Shown here: in pieces, positions 27,549 through 37,315 of the stretch
Numbering within the stretch: position 1 is the first letter of the stretch
How the letters are laid out: every line of letters starts with the position of its first letter
Source: Clostridioides difficile_D
Lineage (GTDB): Bacteria > Bacillota > Clostridia > Peptostreptococcales > Peptostreptococcaceae
DNA: 64,000 bases
NCBI GenBank assembly: GCA_945861085.1
Contig: OX244046.1
Span: 682,001 to 746,000, forward strand
Direction: 5' to 3'
Program-made: the position numbers and the translations under genes
Notes under the pieces: model-generated
What the model was told of the DNA's origin: nothing
Seen by the model: the letters and a program-made list of their open reading frames with translations, nothing else
Database searches by the model: none

Positions 27549-29558
27549 ATGAAAAAGCTATTTACGAGTGAAACATTTTTAAAATATCAATTTATAAGTG
27601 ATTGCCAGTTATCACCAGATGGAGGATATACAGCATTTGTTGTAAAAAAATCTGATATCAAAGAGAATGGTTACACAAGCCAAGTTTATGTATTAAACAA
27701 TAAAAGTGGCGAATTAAAGCAAATAACATCTATAAATTCTGTTGGAGCATATGCTTGGGAAGATGAAAATACTATTTTATTCCCAGCTTTGCGAAATGAA
27801 AAAGTAAAAGAGTCTATCAAAAATGGTAAGCAATGTATGAGTTATTATGCTTTATCTTTAAATGGTGGAGAAGCAGAGGAACTTTTTAGACTTCCTATCA
27901 AAGGTGGCAAATTAAATCCTTTAGGAAAAGGTTTGTACGCAGTTATTGCTTCTTATGATAATGACCGACCTGTTGTGGAGGGACTGTCAGAAGAAGAAGG
28001 AAGTAAAAAAATAAATGCTTATAACAAAAGACATTATGAACATTTCAAAGAAATTCCTTACGCTGTTAATGGTGAAGGGTATATTAGTAGAAAAAGAAAA
28101 CGTTTATACCTATACGACAGTAATACAAATGAATTGAAGGCAATTACAGCACCTATGTTCAATGTTGTAGGCATGAAAATTAGTGATGGCAAAATCCTAT
28201 ATGTAGGTCAAGAGTTTGAAGATGTAAAAGGTTTAAAAAATGGTGTTTATGTATTTGATACAAAAACTAATACTAATGTTTGTATATTAGAAAAAGATAA
28301 GTATATTGTAAAAGGTTTTGAATTATATCAAAATCAAGCAATACTAAACTTAACTGATGCTTTATCTTATGGCAATGGAGAAAATGGAGATTTTTATACT
28401 ATTGATATTGATACAAAAGAAATAAAACTTCTTTCAGAGCATCAACATCATTGTATTGGAAATACAGTAACATCTGATGTTAAAATGGGTGTTGGTCAAA
28501 CAACAAAAGTAGATGGTGAATATATTTATTATACTTCTACAGTAAATATGGACTGCATTATTGAAAGAATACATATTCCAACAGGAAAACAGGAAAAAAT
28601 AACACAAACGGGTTCAGTTGATTTTATAGATGTAAAAGATGGCAATATTGTATGTATAGGTTGTTTAGGAAATGGATTACCTGAAGTTTATACAGTAGAG
28701 AATGGAACATTATATAAGAAAACACATTTAAATGACCATATTTTAGATGAGTATAAAATTTCTATACCAGAATATATAGAATCAAAAGGAAGTTCTGATT
28801 GGGAAATACAAGGATACGTATATAAACCAGTAGACTATGAGGCAGGGAAAAAATATCCAGCTGTGTTGGCAATTCATGGTGGACCAAGGCTGACATATGG
28901 ACCATATTTTATGCATGAGATGCAGGTATTTGCAAGTGCAGGTTACTTTGTATTCTTCTGTAACCCAAGAGGTTCTGAAGGTCGTGGCAATGATTTTGCA
29001 GATATTAGAAAACAGTTTGGAGATATTGATTACATAGATTTTATGGAATTTACAGATGCTGTACTTAAAAAATATACAGATATTGATGAAACAAGATTGG
29101 CTGTGGAAGGTGGAAGTTATGGTGGATTTATGACAAATTGGATAATTGGTCATACAAACCGTTTTGCTGTTGCTTGTGCCCAGCGTTCTATTGCAAACTG
29201 GAGTGGTATGGAGGGTACAACAGATATTGGTTATTATTTCTGCAAGGGACAAACAGGTGCTTCTCACATGGAAGACCACGAACTTCAATGGAAACAATCA
29301 CCTCTTGCCTATGCTGATAAATGTGTTACACCAACTTTATTTTTACATGGTGAAAAAGATTATAGATGTTATATGCAAGAAGCGTTCCAGATGTTTTCAG
29401 CATTGAAAATTCATGGATGTCCTACAAAACTTTGCCTATTTGAAGGAGAAAATCATGAGTTATCTCGTTCTGGTAGACCAAAGCAGAAGCTTCAAAGGCT
29501 AGTTGAAATGCTAGATTGGTTTTCAATGTACATTAAAAAAGAAAACAAAGAACAATAG
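27549..29558 (+). CDS. S9-family prolyl oligopeptidase/acylaminoacyl peptidase, first paralogue
   Basis: About 669 residues. An N-terminal beta-propeller (about 1-400) is followed by the alpha/beta-hydrolase domain. The catalytic triad is Ser523 (GGSYGGFMTNW), Asp604 (HGEKDYRC) and His636 (GENHELSRSG). It is likely a cytoplasmic peptidase acting on short or N-acylated peptides; no signal peptide is seen. The start is uncertain: ATG 27549 gives a clean family N-terminus, while an in-frame TTG at 27513 has a better site (AGAGGTGG). The next gene is a paralogue 18 bp downstream. Confidence 0.92.
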   Translation: MKKLFTSETFLKYQFISDCQLSPDGGYTAFVVKKSDIKENGYTSQVYVLNNKSGELKQITSINSVGAYAWEDENTILFPALRNEKVKESIKNGKQCMSYYALSLNGGEAEELFRLPIKGGKLNPLGKGLYAVIASYDNDRPVVEGLSEEEGSKKINAYNKRHYEHFKEIPYAVNGEGYISRKRKRLYLYDSNTNELKAITAPMFNVVGMKISDGKILYVGQEFEDVKGLKNGVYVFDTKTNTNVCILEKDKYIVKGFELYQNQAILNLTDALSYGNGENGDFYTIDIDTKEIKLLSEHQHHCIGNTVTSDVKMGVGQTTKVDGEYIYYTSTVNMDCIIERIHIPTGKQEKITQTGSVDFIDVKDGNIVCIGCLGNGLPEVYTVENGTLYKKTHLNDHILDEYKISIPEYIESKGSSDWEIQGYVYKPVDYEAGKKYPAVLAIHGGPRLTYGPYFMHEMQVFASAGYFVFFCNPRGSEGRGNDFADIRKQFGDIDYIDFMEFTDAVLKKYTDIDETRLAVEGGSYGGFMTNWIIGHTNRFAVACAQRSIANWSGMEGTTDIGYYFCKGQTGASHMEDHELQWKQSPLAYADKCVTPTLFLHGEKDYRCYMQEAFQMFSALKIHGCPTKLCLFEGENHELSRSGRPKQKLQRLVEMLDWFSMYIKKENKEQ

Positions 29559-29576
29559 AGAAAGGAGAATATAAAA

Positions 29577-31532
29577 ATGGAAAAATTAAAAATTGAAAGT
29601 TCAGATATTTTTGAATATATATTTCCTCATGATATTTCTTGTTCACCTGATGGAAAGCATATTGCTTATATTATATCAAATATCAATGAGGAAAAAGACT
29701 GCTATGAACATGACCTATATGTTATGGATGTCAAAACAGAAAAACAAATACATATGACACAAACAAGAGATGTAACATCATTTAGTTGGATTTCTAATAC
29801 AGAATTACTTTTTACATCTAAAAGAGATAAACCAAAAGCTGGTACAACAGATTTTTACACTATTTCTATAAAAGGAGGAGAGGCAAAAAAAGCATTTTCT
29901 ATCCCAAAAGCTTGTAATGTTCCTATATCACTTGGAGATAAACTATGGTTATTGACAACAAAGAATCCTACAGATTCTAAAAAAGCAGAGCCAGATAGAG
30001 CAGTAGAAGGTGCAGATTACTGGACATTTACGGATAAGCCTTTTATAAGAGATGGAGAAAACTTTTCTCAAAGAAGACGTGTAACATTAGAATTGTATCA
30101 AGAAGGAGAAAATGAAACAAAAGCCATTACACCAAAATATTGTGAGGTGGCAAATATAGACGTTTCTTCTGACAAAAAAAGAATTTTATATACTGGTCAG
30201 ATTTATGAAGATTGTGCAACACCTTTTGCTGGTCTTTGGGAATACCATATAGAGAGTGGCAAAACAAAAGAGCTTATACCACAAGGAAAATATCAAATTA
30301 GTTTAGTAAAATATATTGGTGAAGATAAAGTAATGTTACAGGCTTCTATACTAGACCGTTCTATTACACAGAATCATGACATTTTTATGCTTGACTTAAA
30401 TACTGGCGAAATAAATATGATTGCTAGCCCAGATGGTATGTATGCTACATTATTGGATGTGGATGCTGTATATGGTGGTGGACGTAGTAATAAAATTATA
30501 GGGGATAAGTTCATTGGTGCAAGAATTTGCAGAACTATGACAGAGTTTGATGAGTTTGACACAAAAACGGGTAATATACGTATTATCACAAAAGTAGATG
30601 CTTTTACATCTTTTGATATTTATGACAACACTATGTACACAGTAATGTTAAAGGATTATGAGTTGGCAGAAATATATAGCATTGATATGGCTACAGGTAC
30701 AATGAAAAAAATGACTGCTTTTTCTAAACCATACCTAGATAGTCATAAGGTTTCATTACCTGAAAAATTGACTTTTGTAGCAAAAAATAAAGAAGAAGTT
30801 GATGGTTTTGTTATACCTCCTATAGATGCTAAAGAGGGTGAAAAATATCCAGCTGTATTGTTTATCCACGGTGGTCCTAAATGGGCGTATGGCTACATGT
30901 TTACACACTTAAAGCAGTGTGTAGCAGCAAAAGGAATGTATGTTATTTACTGTAATCCTCATGGTGGTGATGGTTATGGTGAAAAATTCTTGGAAATGGT
31001 AGAAAGATGGGGGTATGTTGACTATGAGCATCTCATGGAATTTGTAGATACTTGTATTGAAAAATATCCTGGAATTGATGCAGAACGCTTGGGTGTTGCA
31101 GGGGGAAGTTATGGTGGTTACATGACAAACTGGATAATTGGTCATACAGACCGTTTTAAGGCAGTTGCTTCTCAAAGAGGTATTAGCAACTTGGTTACAG
31201 CTTCTTTAATTATTGACTTTGGGGATAGAATTATGAAGCAAACTTGTGGAGATAAGACACCTTGGAATCATGAAGAAGTTCTTTGGAACCACTCACCTAT
31301 TAAATATGTAAAAAATGTAAAGACACCAACATTATTCTTACATAGTGATAGAGATTATAGATGTTTTATGGGAGATACTTTCCAAATGTTTACAGCGTTA
31401 AAACAGCTTGGTGTAGATACAGAAATGTATTTATTCCATGGAGATACACATGGATTGTCTAGAAATGGAAGACCATCTAATAGAATTGTACGTGCCAATG
31501 CTATTGTAGATTGGTTTGAAAGATACTTATAA
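29577..31532 (+). CDS. S9-family peptidase, second paralogue
   Basis: 651 residues with the same layout as its upstream neighbour: propeller, then hydrolase domain with Ser511 (GGSYGGYMTNW), Asp593 (HSDRDYRC) and His625 (GDTHGLSRNG). The catalytic surroundings are nearly the same in both proteins, but the propellers differ clearly. This points to an old tandem duplication with a shift in peptide preference. AGAAAGGAGA precedes the ATG. It is co-transcribed with the upstream peptidase and the downstream transporter. Confidence 0.93.
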   Translation: MEKLKIESSDIFEYIFPHDISCSPDGKHIAYIISNINEEKDCYEHDLYVMDVKTEKQIHMTQTRDVTSFSWISNTELLFTSKRDKPKAGTTDFYTISIKGGEAKKAFSIPKACNVPISLGDKLWLLTTKNPTDSKKAEPDRAVEGADYWTFTDKPFIRDGENFSQRRRVTLELYQEGENETKAITPKYCEVANIDVSSDKKRILYTGQIYEDCATPFAGLWEYHIESGKTKELIPQGKYQISLVKYIGEDKVMLQASILDRSITQNHDIFMLDLNTGEINMIASPDGMYATLLDVDAVYGGGRSNKIIGDKFIGARICRTMTEFDEFDTKTGNIRIITKVDAFTSFDIYDNTMYTVMLKDYELAEIYSIDMATGTMKKMTAFSKPYLDSHKVSLPEKLTFVAKNKEEVDGFVIPPIDAKEGEKYPAVLFIHGGPKWAYGYMFTHLKQCVAAKGMYVIYCNPHGGDGYGEKFLEMVERWGYVDYEHLMEFVDTCIEKYPGIDAERLGVAGGSYGGYMTNWIIGHTDRFKAVASQRGISNLVTASLIIDFGDRIMKQTCGDKTPWNHEEVLWNHSPIKYVKNVKTPTLFLHSDRDYRCFMGDTFQMFTALKQLGVDTEMYLFHGDTHGLSRNGRPSNRIVRANAIVDWFERYL

Positions 31533-31547
31533 TAAGGGGGTTATTCT

Positions 31548-32738
31548 ATGGGTGATATGTTATTATGGTTTAGTGTCGTATTAGTTTTATTTGCTATTGG
31601 TGATTTGATTGCAAGCAAAACAAAAGCAAAAGTTTCAGCTGTATTTGTGACATTACTTTTATTTTTGATTCTCTTTGTTACAAAAGTTATACCAGCCGAT
31701 ATTATTGAAAAAGCAGGTATGACTGCAGCCGCTAGTTGGAGTGTTCCAATGATTATGTTTAGTATGGGGACAATGTTGAATGTCAGACAGTTTATAGATG
31801 AGTGGAGAACTGTATTGACAGCATGGCTTGGAATTGTAGCAGTTATAGTTTGTGTTTCACTGTGTATTCCTCTGTTTGGAAAAGCAACAGTATTGACAAG
31901 TATACCAGTTATAAATGGGGCTTTACCTGCCACTACTATTATGACACAAGCAGCACTAGAAAAAGGATTGACACTTGCAGCAGCTACAGCAACAGTTGTA
32001 TTTGCAATCCAGAAATTTATTGGTACACCAATTGCATCTAGAGCTGCACTACAAGAAGCAAACCGTCTTTTAGTAGAATATCATGAAGCAAAATCAAAAG
32101 GTATTGATTTAGCAAATGTCAATGGTGATAAGAAAGATGGAGAAGGTACAGAAACAAAAGCAAAACAAGCTTTCTGTGAAAAATACGATAAATATTATTC
32201 TACAAATGTTTGTATATTTTTTATAGCGCTATTCTCTTATCTAGGGTATGAGCTTTCAGAGATTATTCATGTAAATTATTCTATTGTATGTCTTGTTGTT
32301 GGTGTTCTTGTAACACGTATTGGTATTGTTCCAAAAGACATTTTGGAAAAAGGAAAAATCAAGGGATTTATTAACATGGTTGTGTTTGCAGCAGTTATTC
32401 CTTCTTTAGCAAAAGTTTCTTTGACAGATTTAATTAGTCTTTTTGTACCAATTGTAGGTATGTTCGCAGTTTCTATCATTGGTATATTCCTTATGATGAA
32501 GGTACTACCAGGTTGGAAAATTATTGGCTCTAAACCTCTTGCTTTTGGAGTAGGGTTCTGTCAGATGTTGGGATTTCCAACTACATATTTGATTTCAAAT
32601 GAAGTGTGTAATGCTGTTGGAGAAACGGAAGAAGAAAGAGCATATTTGATGTCTAAAATTATGCCTAAGCTGGTCGTTGGTGGTATGGCTTGTATGGTTT
32701 CTATTGTGGTAGCGGGTCTTATGGTACCTATGTTGTAG
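31548..32738 (+). CDS. Multi-pass membrane transporter of unknown substrate
   Basis: 396 residues with about ten membrane helices and one long hydrophilic loop (about 165-215) rich in Lys and Glu. The NGALPATTIMTQAALEKG and GFCQMLGFPTTYLISNE stretches look like the broken-helix regions of symporters resembling the Na+/glutamate group, but I cannot assign a family firmly. It starts 15 bp after the second peptidase with AAGGGGG. Its position suggests uptake or export of peptides or amino acids handled by the two peptidases. Confidence 0.75.
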   Translation: MGDMLLWFSVVLVLFAIGDLIASKTKAKVSAVFVTLLLFLILFVTKVIPADIIEKAGMTAAASWSVPMIMFSMGTMLNVRQFIDEWRTVLTAWLGIVAVIVCVSLCIPLFGKATVLTSIPVINGALPATTIMTQAALEKGLTLAAATATVVFAIQKFIGTPIASRAALQEANRLLVEYHEAKSKGIDLANVNGDKKDGEGTETKAKQAFCEKYDKYYSTNVCIFFIALFSYLGYELSEIIHVNYSIVCLVVGVLVTRIGIVPKDILEKGKIKGFINMVVFAAVIPSLAKVSLTDLISLFVPIVGMFAVSIIGIFLMMKVLPGWKIIGSKPLAFGVGFCQMLGFPTTYLISNEVCNAVGETEEERAYLMSKIMPKLVVGGMACMVSIVVAGLMVPML

Positions 32739-32758
32739 ATGGGTTTCATAGTTAAAAA

Positions 32759-32875
32759 AGTAATATTAATTTATAGGCAAAGATAAAAAAACAGTATTAA
32801 TTTATAAACAAAGCTAAAAATCAGCATTAGTTTATAAACAAGGCTAAAAAGTAATATCAATTTATAAACGAATTT
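32759..32875. repeat. About 30-bp degenerate tandem repeat
   Basis: Four units of the type GTATTAATTTATAAACAAAG plus CTAAAAA directly after the transporter gene. The rest of the 688-bp gap contains the element at 33057 and a 22-bp direct repeat (TTACAGGTGTATG.../TTTGTAGGTGTGTG...) at about 33295-33338. Confidence 0.7.
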
Positions 32876-33056
32876 TATATTAGTTAATTTGTTATAAGAA
32901 TATTTTCTTTTTAGGATTATAATTTTGATTTTATAAAGGAACAGATTTTTTATTTGCTAAAATACAACTTTAATTTGATTTATGTATAATATAGGGTATT
33001 TAATAATATTTTGGGAAAATTTTTATAAAAAATTAAAAAGAGGATAAAAAAGGGAG

Positions 33057-33126
33057 TGTCTCAAAGTGAACTTTTAGTTCATGAGGCACTCTTTTTTGTA
33101 TGAAATCAAATATATTTTTATCATTA
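33057..33126 (+). mobile_element. MITE-like element with built-in terminator, copy 2 (right half lost)
   Basis: Starts TGTCTCAAAGT and keeps the hairpin plus TCTTTTTT of the left half, but the right inverted repeat is absent. It serves as a terminator for the peptidase/transporter operon. Confidence 0.7.
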
Positions 33127-33426
33127 TGATTTTATATATGCCTATAAAGCATAACAATAGATTTAATATAGGTATTTGATATTTGAAGAGTCAGATTTTA
33201 TAATGTAGTTGAAAGGGATGATACTATAATTGATAAACCAACTCAAGATAGTTTCATCATCTAAAACTTAAAGTGAACACATCCTATTATCAAATTACAG
33301 GTGTATGCCCCTTAATTTGTAGGTGTGTGTTTCTTAATAAAATTAATGAAAATCAAAACCTTGGTTACTTGATTTTTAACACCAGAAAAATAAGAATTGA
33401 AATCCAAAAAAGGAAAGGTGGATAAA

Positions 33427-33620
33427 ATGAATACTAACTTTAATTTTTTTATACCAACACGTGTAAAAGTTGCTTGTGGGCAACTAAATCAACTACATAA
33501 TAAGAACTTACCTGACAAAAAATGCTCGTGATACTATGGGTGGTTTATTCCTTGCAAATCCTTGTGAAATGAGTCGTGAGGAATGTGTTTTCATTTTGAA
33601 AAATCATACTATTAAAAGGA
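33427..33620 (+). pseudogene. Iron-containing alcohol dehydrogenase, internally deleted
   Basis: The N-terminus (MNTNFNFFIPTRVKVACGQLNQLH, about 30 codons after AAAGGTGG) is joined out of frame to the C-terminal end of the same family (NARDTMGGLFLANPCEMSRE, from about 33519). Roughly 320 codons of the Fe-ADH/butanol dehydrogenase are missing, and the frame stops at 33531-33533. The ribosome binding site is intact, so this may now act only as the leader of the redox genes that follow. Confidence 0.8.
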
Positions 33621-33650
33621 TGATATATAAATGTAAAGGGGGATGTACAA

Positions 33651-34370
33651 ATGATAAACTATTACAAAAAGCTGATAGGTGTGGTTCTTTGTTCTACATT
33701 GATGTTTTTTCTTGTTGCATGTGAAAAACAACAAGAATCAGAATCTACTCAAAGTAAAACATCTGAAACAAATGAATCATTAAAAAATGATAGTGAAGCA
33801 ATCAAAATAGAAGATGCACGTATCTTAGTCGCTTATTTTTCTCGTATTGGGAACTCAGATACTCCAAATGAAACAGAAGCTGTATCTTCTGCAAGTGTAA
33901 ATATTAGAAACAATGTAATTGAAGGTAATACTGAAATTGTTGCAAAGATGATTCAAAGTAAGGTTGATGGAGATATATCTCTTATAGAAATGGAAAATAA
34001 ATATCCATCTGATTATAGTATTATTGAAAGTCAAGGTCGTGATGAAAGAAATAAGAACATTCGTCCAAAACTTTCAACTAATATAAGTGATATAGACTCT
34101 TATGACATAATTTTCCTTGGCTATCCTAACTGGTGGGGTGACATGCCAATGGCAGTGTACAGTTTTTTAGAAGAATATGATTTTTCAAATAAAATTATTA
34201 TACCATTTTGTACTAGTGGAGGTAGTGGGTTTTCAAATAGTATTGAGAATATCAGAAAGGTACAACCTCAAGCAACAATTAAAGATGGTCTAGCTATTAG
34301 TCAAACCCTTCCAGAGGGTACAGAAGATGAGATAAGTACATGGTTGTCTAGTCTTGGATTAACAAAATAA
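33651..34370 (+). CDS. Flavodoxin-domain lipoprotein
   Basis: 239 residues. A lipoprotein signal peptide ends in FFLVAC (lipobox, Cys24) and is followed by a Ser/Thr/Glu-rich linker (25-55). The flavodoxin-like fold starts at ARILVAYFSRIGNS, the FMN phosphate-binding loop, and includes YDIIFLGYPNWWGDMP. It is probably an FMN protein anchored outside the membrane that carries electrons, perhaps from the DUF4405 protein encoded downstream. The start has AAAGGGGG 8 nt upstream. Confidence 0.88.
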   Translation: MINYYKKLIGVVLCSTLMFFLVACEKQQESESTQSKTSETNESLKNDSEAIKIEDARILVAYFSRIGNSDTPNETEAVSSASVNIRNNVIEGNTEIVAKMIQSKVDGDISLIEMENKYPSDYSIIESQGRDERNKNIRPKLSTNISDIDSYDIIFLGYPNWWGDMPMAVYSFLEEYDFSNKIIIPFCTSGGSGFSNSIENIRKVQPQATIKDGLAISQTLPEGTEDEISTWLSSLGLTK

Positions 34371-34406
34371 ATTTATGGATAATTAAGAGAAAAGGGGAAT
34401 AAAAAT

Positions 34407-34949
34407 ATGGGAAAAAATGTTTGTATAATATCTACCAGTTTACGAAAAAACGGAAATTCTGAAGAACTAGCAGATGAATTTGCAAGAGGAGCAAGAGAAC
34501 AAGGTCATAAAGTGGAGAAGGTTACTTTATATGATAAGAATATTCAGTTTTGTATTGGTTGTCTTTCTTGTCAAACAACATGTCAATGCGTACTAAAAGA
34601 TGATGCAAACGACATCATTAGAAAAATGTGTAATTCTGATGTACTTGTATTTGCTAGTCCAATATATTTTTATGAGATGACTGGACAGATGAAAACACTT
34701 TTAGATAGAACAAATCCAATCTTTCCAGCTGAGTATGCTTTTAATGATATTTATTTACTTGCAACAGCAGCAGATGTTAATGAAAGTGCTATGGATGGTG
34801 CACTTAAAGGGTTGCAGGGGTGGATTGATTGTTTTGAAAAAGCAAGATTGGCTGGTGTAGTAAGAGGTACTGGTGTAGACCAAATTGGTGCAATTAAAAA
34901 TACCCCAGATATACTTAAACAGGCTTATGAAATGGGCAAATCTATTTAA
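34407..34949 (+). CDS. Flavodoxin-like NAD(P)H-dependent FMN oxidoreductase
   Basis: 180 residues with a flavodoxin-like fold: the FMN-binding STSLRKNGNSEELADEF loop, then a CIGCLSCQTTCQC cysteine cluster (about 52-64) and ASPIYFYEMTGQMKTLLDR, which binds the flavin ring. This matches the iron-sulfur-flavoprotein/NADPH-dependent FMN reductase family. It is cytoplasmic, with AAAGGGGA before the ATG, in line with the lipoprotein gene 36 bp upstream. Confidence 0.88.
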   Translation: MGKNVCIISTSLRKNGNSEELADEFARGAREQGHKVEKVTLYDKNIQFCIGCLSCQTTCQCVLKDDANDIIRKMCNSDVLVFASPIYFYEMTGQMKTLLDRTNPIFPAEYAFNDIYLLATAADVNESAMDGALKGLQGWIDCFEKARLAGVVRGTGVDQIGAIKNTPDILKQAYEMGKSI

Positions 34950-35269
34950 GAAAAGCAAAGTATGAAAAAGTAAAAGTGTGAGAAAGGTAAAATATAAGAA
35001 AGTAAATTATTGAGTTGTATGTGTTGTTTAGTTTGATGTTAAGTATCTATAACAATAGTATTGCTTAGGATAATGTTATTTACAATTAAACAGTAAAAAA
35101 TCATTTTATCATAGAATAGAAGATAAACATTATTATGAAAAGAATGGTACATATCATATCCGTTTGAATATGAATCTTTAATAATATTATGATATTACTA
35201 AAAAACAAAAATTATGAATTTTATTGATTGATAAAATGGTATTACTGATTAATAAAAGGAGGGTTTTGT
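34950..35269. other. Intergenic region in the redox cluster
   Basis: It begins with a short purine-rich degenerate repeat (AAGTATGAAAAAGTAAAAGTGTGAG type, to about 35010). No clear terminator or gene is seen. It probably holds a secondary promoter for the following lipoprotein gene. Confidence 0.4.
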
Positions 35270-35872
35270 ATGTATAAAATAAGAAAGTGGATTATATTTT
35301 TGGCTATATTAACTGGTAGTTTTGCTTTATCAGCATGTAGTAATATGTCATCTGCTAAAACAAAGATAGATGATACGAATTCAACTGAACTATCCCAAAC
35401 TCCAAACAATCAAGACTCAAGTATCACTGACAAAGCAAATATTACTGATAAAGTAAATGTAATTGATGAAGCAAATATCACTGATAAAGTAAACGTAACT
35501 GATAAAATAAATCAACATGAAATCCGTATTAAGCTGACATTTAATGATAAAGAGGCTATTGCTGTGCTTGAAAATAACCCAACTACACAGAGTCTGCTTG
35601 TTCAGCTTCCAATAACAGTCTCCTTTGATGACTTTGCAGGTGCAGAAAAAATTACTTATACTCCAACAGAACTTTCTAAAAAAGAAGCACCCAATGGCTA
35701 TAACCCAAGTATTGGAGATATTGCATGTTATGCCCCTTGGGGTAATTTAGCAATATATTACAAAGACCAGCCTTATGCTAATGGATTGATTCCTATGGGT
35801 CATTTTGAATCTGGACTGGAAGAATTGAGTAATATGGGGAAAGAAATTAGAGTCACTATAGAACAAATATAA
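35270..35872 (+). CDS. Cyclophilin-like-domain lipoprotein
   Basis: 200 residues. The signal peptide ends in SFALSAC (lipobox Cys). A linker follows with a repeated ITDKVNV/IDEANITDKV pattern (about 53-83), encoded by near-identical tandem DNA at 35430-35510. The C-terminal domain (about 85-200) has the cyclophilin-like beta-barrel pattern seen in flavodoxin clusters (LLVQLPITVSFDDFAGAEKI, GDIACYAPWGNLAIYYKD). Its role is not established, and it does not have the prolyl-isomerase active site of true cyclophilins as far as I can see. Confidence 0.8.
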   Translation: MYKIRKWIIFLAILTGSFALSACSNMSSAKTKIDDTNSTELSQTPNNQDSSITDKANITDKVNVIDEANITDKVNVTDKINQHEIRIKLTFNDKEAIAVLENNPTTQSLLVQLPITVSFDDFAGAEKITYTPTELSKKEAPNGYNPSIGDIACYAPWGNLAIYYKDQPYANGLIPMGHFESGLEELSNMGKEIRVTIEQI

Positions 35873-35901
35873 AGTTGTATACTTTAAAGGAGTGTTTAAA
35901 T

Positions 35902-36573
35902 ATGTCCCCTAGAAAAAACTTACAAATCCTTCTTGATGCCATAATGATTGGAATGTTACCAATTATAATGGCATATGAACTAGTAGGCAAATCTACACAC
36001 GAATGGCTAGGATTGGCAATGTTCATTATATTCATTTTGCATAACATTTTAAATTATAGATGGTATAAAAATATACTAAAAGGACGGTATTCCTGTACTA
36101 GAATTATATTACTGATAGTAAATATGCTACTATTTGTTTGTATGATAGGTTTAATGATTAGTGGAATAATTCTTTCAAACCATGTTTTTGTTTTTCTACC
36201 AATACATAATGGAATATCGTTGGCTAGAATAGTACATTTACTTGCTTCTTATTGGGGATTTGTATTGATGTCAATACATCTTGGTCTTAACTTGGGAATC
36301 ATGATAAATATTGTAAATAGCATGTTTCATCTTAAAGATTCAAAAATTAGAGTTTGGATTTTGCGAATAGTTTCTACTATGGTAGTTATTTATGGTATTC
36401 ATACATTTGTGCATCAAAACATTATAGATTATATGTTTCTTGTGAATCAATTTGTATTCTTTGATAGAGAACGTCCAATAATTTTGTTTTTCATTGATTA
36501 TTTGTCAATTATGGGTATGATTGTGTGTATTGTGTACTCCATTTCAAATTATTTTAAAAAAGCACATTATTAA
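35902..36573 (+). CDS. DUF4405 membrane protein, possible haem-containing electron carrier
   Basis: 223 residues with about six membrane helices (roughly 8-28, 33-50, 64-87, 104-126, 140-160, 185-210). Histidines inside or next to helices (HNILNYRW, VHLLASYWGF, SIHLGLN) fit the cytochrome-b-like DUF4405 pattern. It may pass electrons across the membrane to the flavodoxin lipoprotein encoded upstream, which is an inference from gene order. The start is the ATG at 35902 after AAAGGAG; a TTG at 35875 is not spaced for translation. Confidence 0.78.
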   Translation: MSPRKNLQILLDAIMIGMLPIIMAYELVGKSTHEWLGLAMFIIFILHNILNYRWYKNILKGRYSCTRIILLIVNMLLFVCMIGLMISGIILSNHVFVFLPIHNGISLARIVHLLASYWGFVLMSIHLGLNLGIMINIVNSMFHLKDSKIRVWILRIVSTMVVIYGIHTFVHQNIIDYMFLVNQFVFFDRERPIILFFIDYLSIMGMIVCIVYSISNYFKKAHY

Positions 36574-37315
36574 AACATAAACATAATGAGTCATATAAAT
36601 AAATTAAAAATATTATTAATTAACAAATCAATATATCTAAAATATTATTAATCAACAAATCAATGTGTGTATAAATAATGTATATAAATAATTGTTAACT
36701 TAAATTTTCATACCAATTATAAAGTAATATATAATTTTTTAGTATATCTAATATAAGTAAAATTAAAAATTAGTATTTTAGATGTTTTAATTGTGTATAA
36801 TATTTTGATATATTTTGAATTCATATAATGATAGAAAAAATATATTAATTCTAATTATTATATCATTAGGTTTGTTAATTTCGATATATTAATAAAAAAA
36901 CATTAGTCATATGGCTAATGTTTTTTATTAATTAAATAATATTCTGTTCTTTATAAATAATCATCTCTACTTAGTGTCTTTTTATTCATTTTTTATTTAT
37001 TAATCATTTATTTTTTTATTACGGATTTTCTATGTTTTTTACCTTACTTTACTTTTAACACTATACAGATTATAATAATCCACATAGTGATTAGAAAAAA
37101 TAAAAATAGCTGTAAACCTTGTAATTACTTACTTATACATTAAATACTATACCATAAAATAACAAAAAAATCAAGTCGGGTAATCCCTCAACTCAAGTGA
37201 TATACTAGGTATTAATAGTTTTTAATAAATAAAATATAACTAGAGGCTAATCTACATTTTCTCAATTTCTTTAACCAAATTGACCTCTAATTAGGTAATT
37301 ATAAGGAGAAAAATT
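36574..37315. other. Long intergenic region
   Basis: It holds a degenerate repeat (AATATTATTAATTAACAAATCAAT type, 36605-36665) and the terminator at 36890-36931. From there to 37315 I see only AT-rich DNA with the leader of the next gene; no RNA family is recognised. Confidence 0.5.
36890..36931. terminator. Bidirectional intrinsic terminator
   Basis: TAATAAAAAAACATTAG and CTAATGTTTTTTATTA flank an 8-nt loop (TCATATGG), with A and T tracts on both sides. Confidence 0.85.

Noticed and set aside
33536..33724. Open frame of 62 codons overlapping the lipoprotein start
   Set aside because: Its first part is the C-terminal end of the deleted alcohol dehydrogenase read in another frame, and the rest is out-of-frame lipoprotein sequence.
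37150..37315. Possible riboswitch or T-box leader before the metallo-beta-lactamase-fold gene
   Set aside because: No T-box core, specifier loop or known riboswitch consensus could be recognised; only AT-rich leader sequence is seen.
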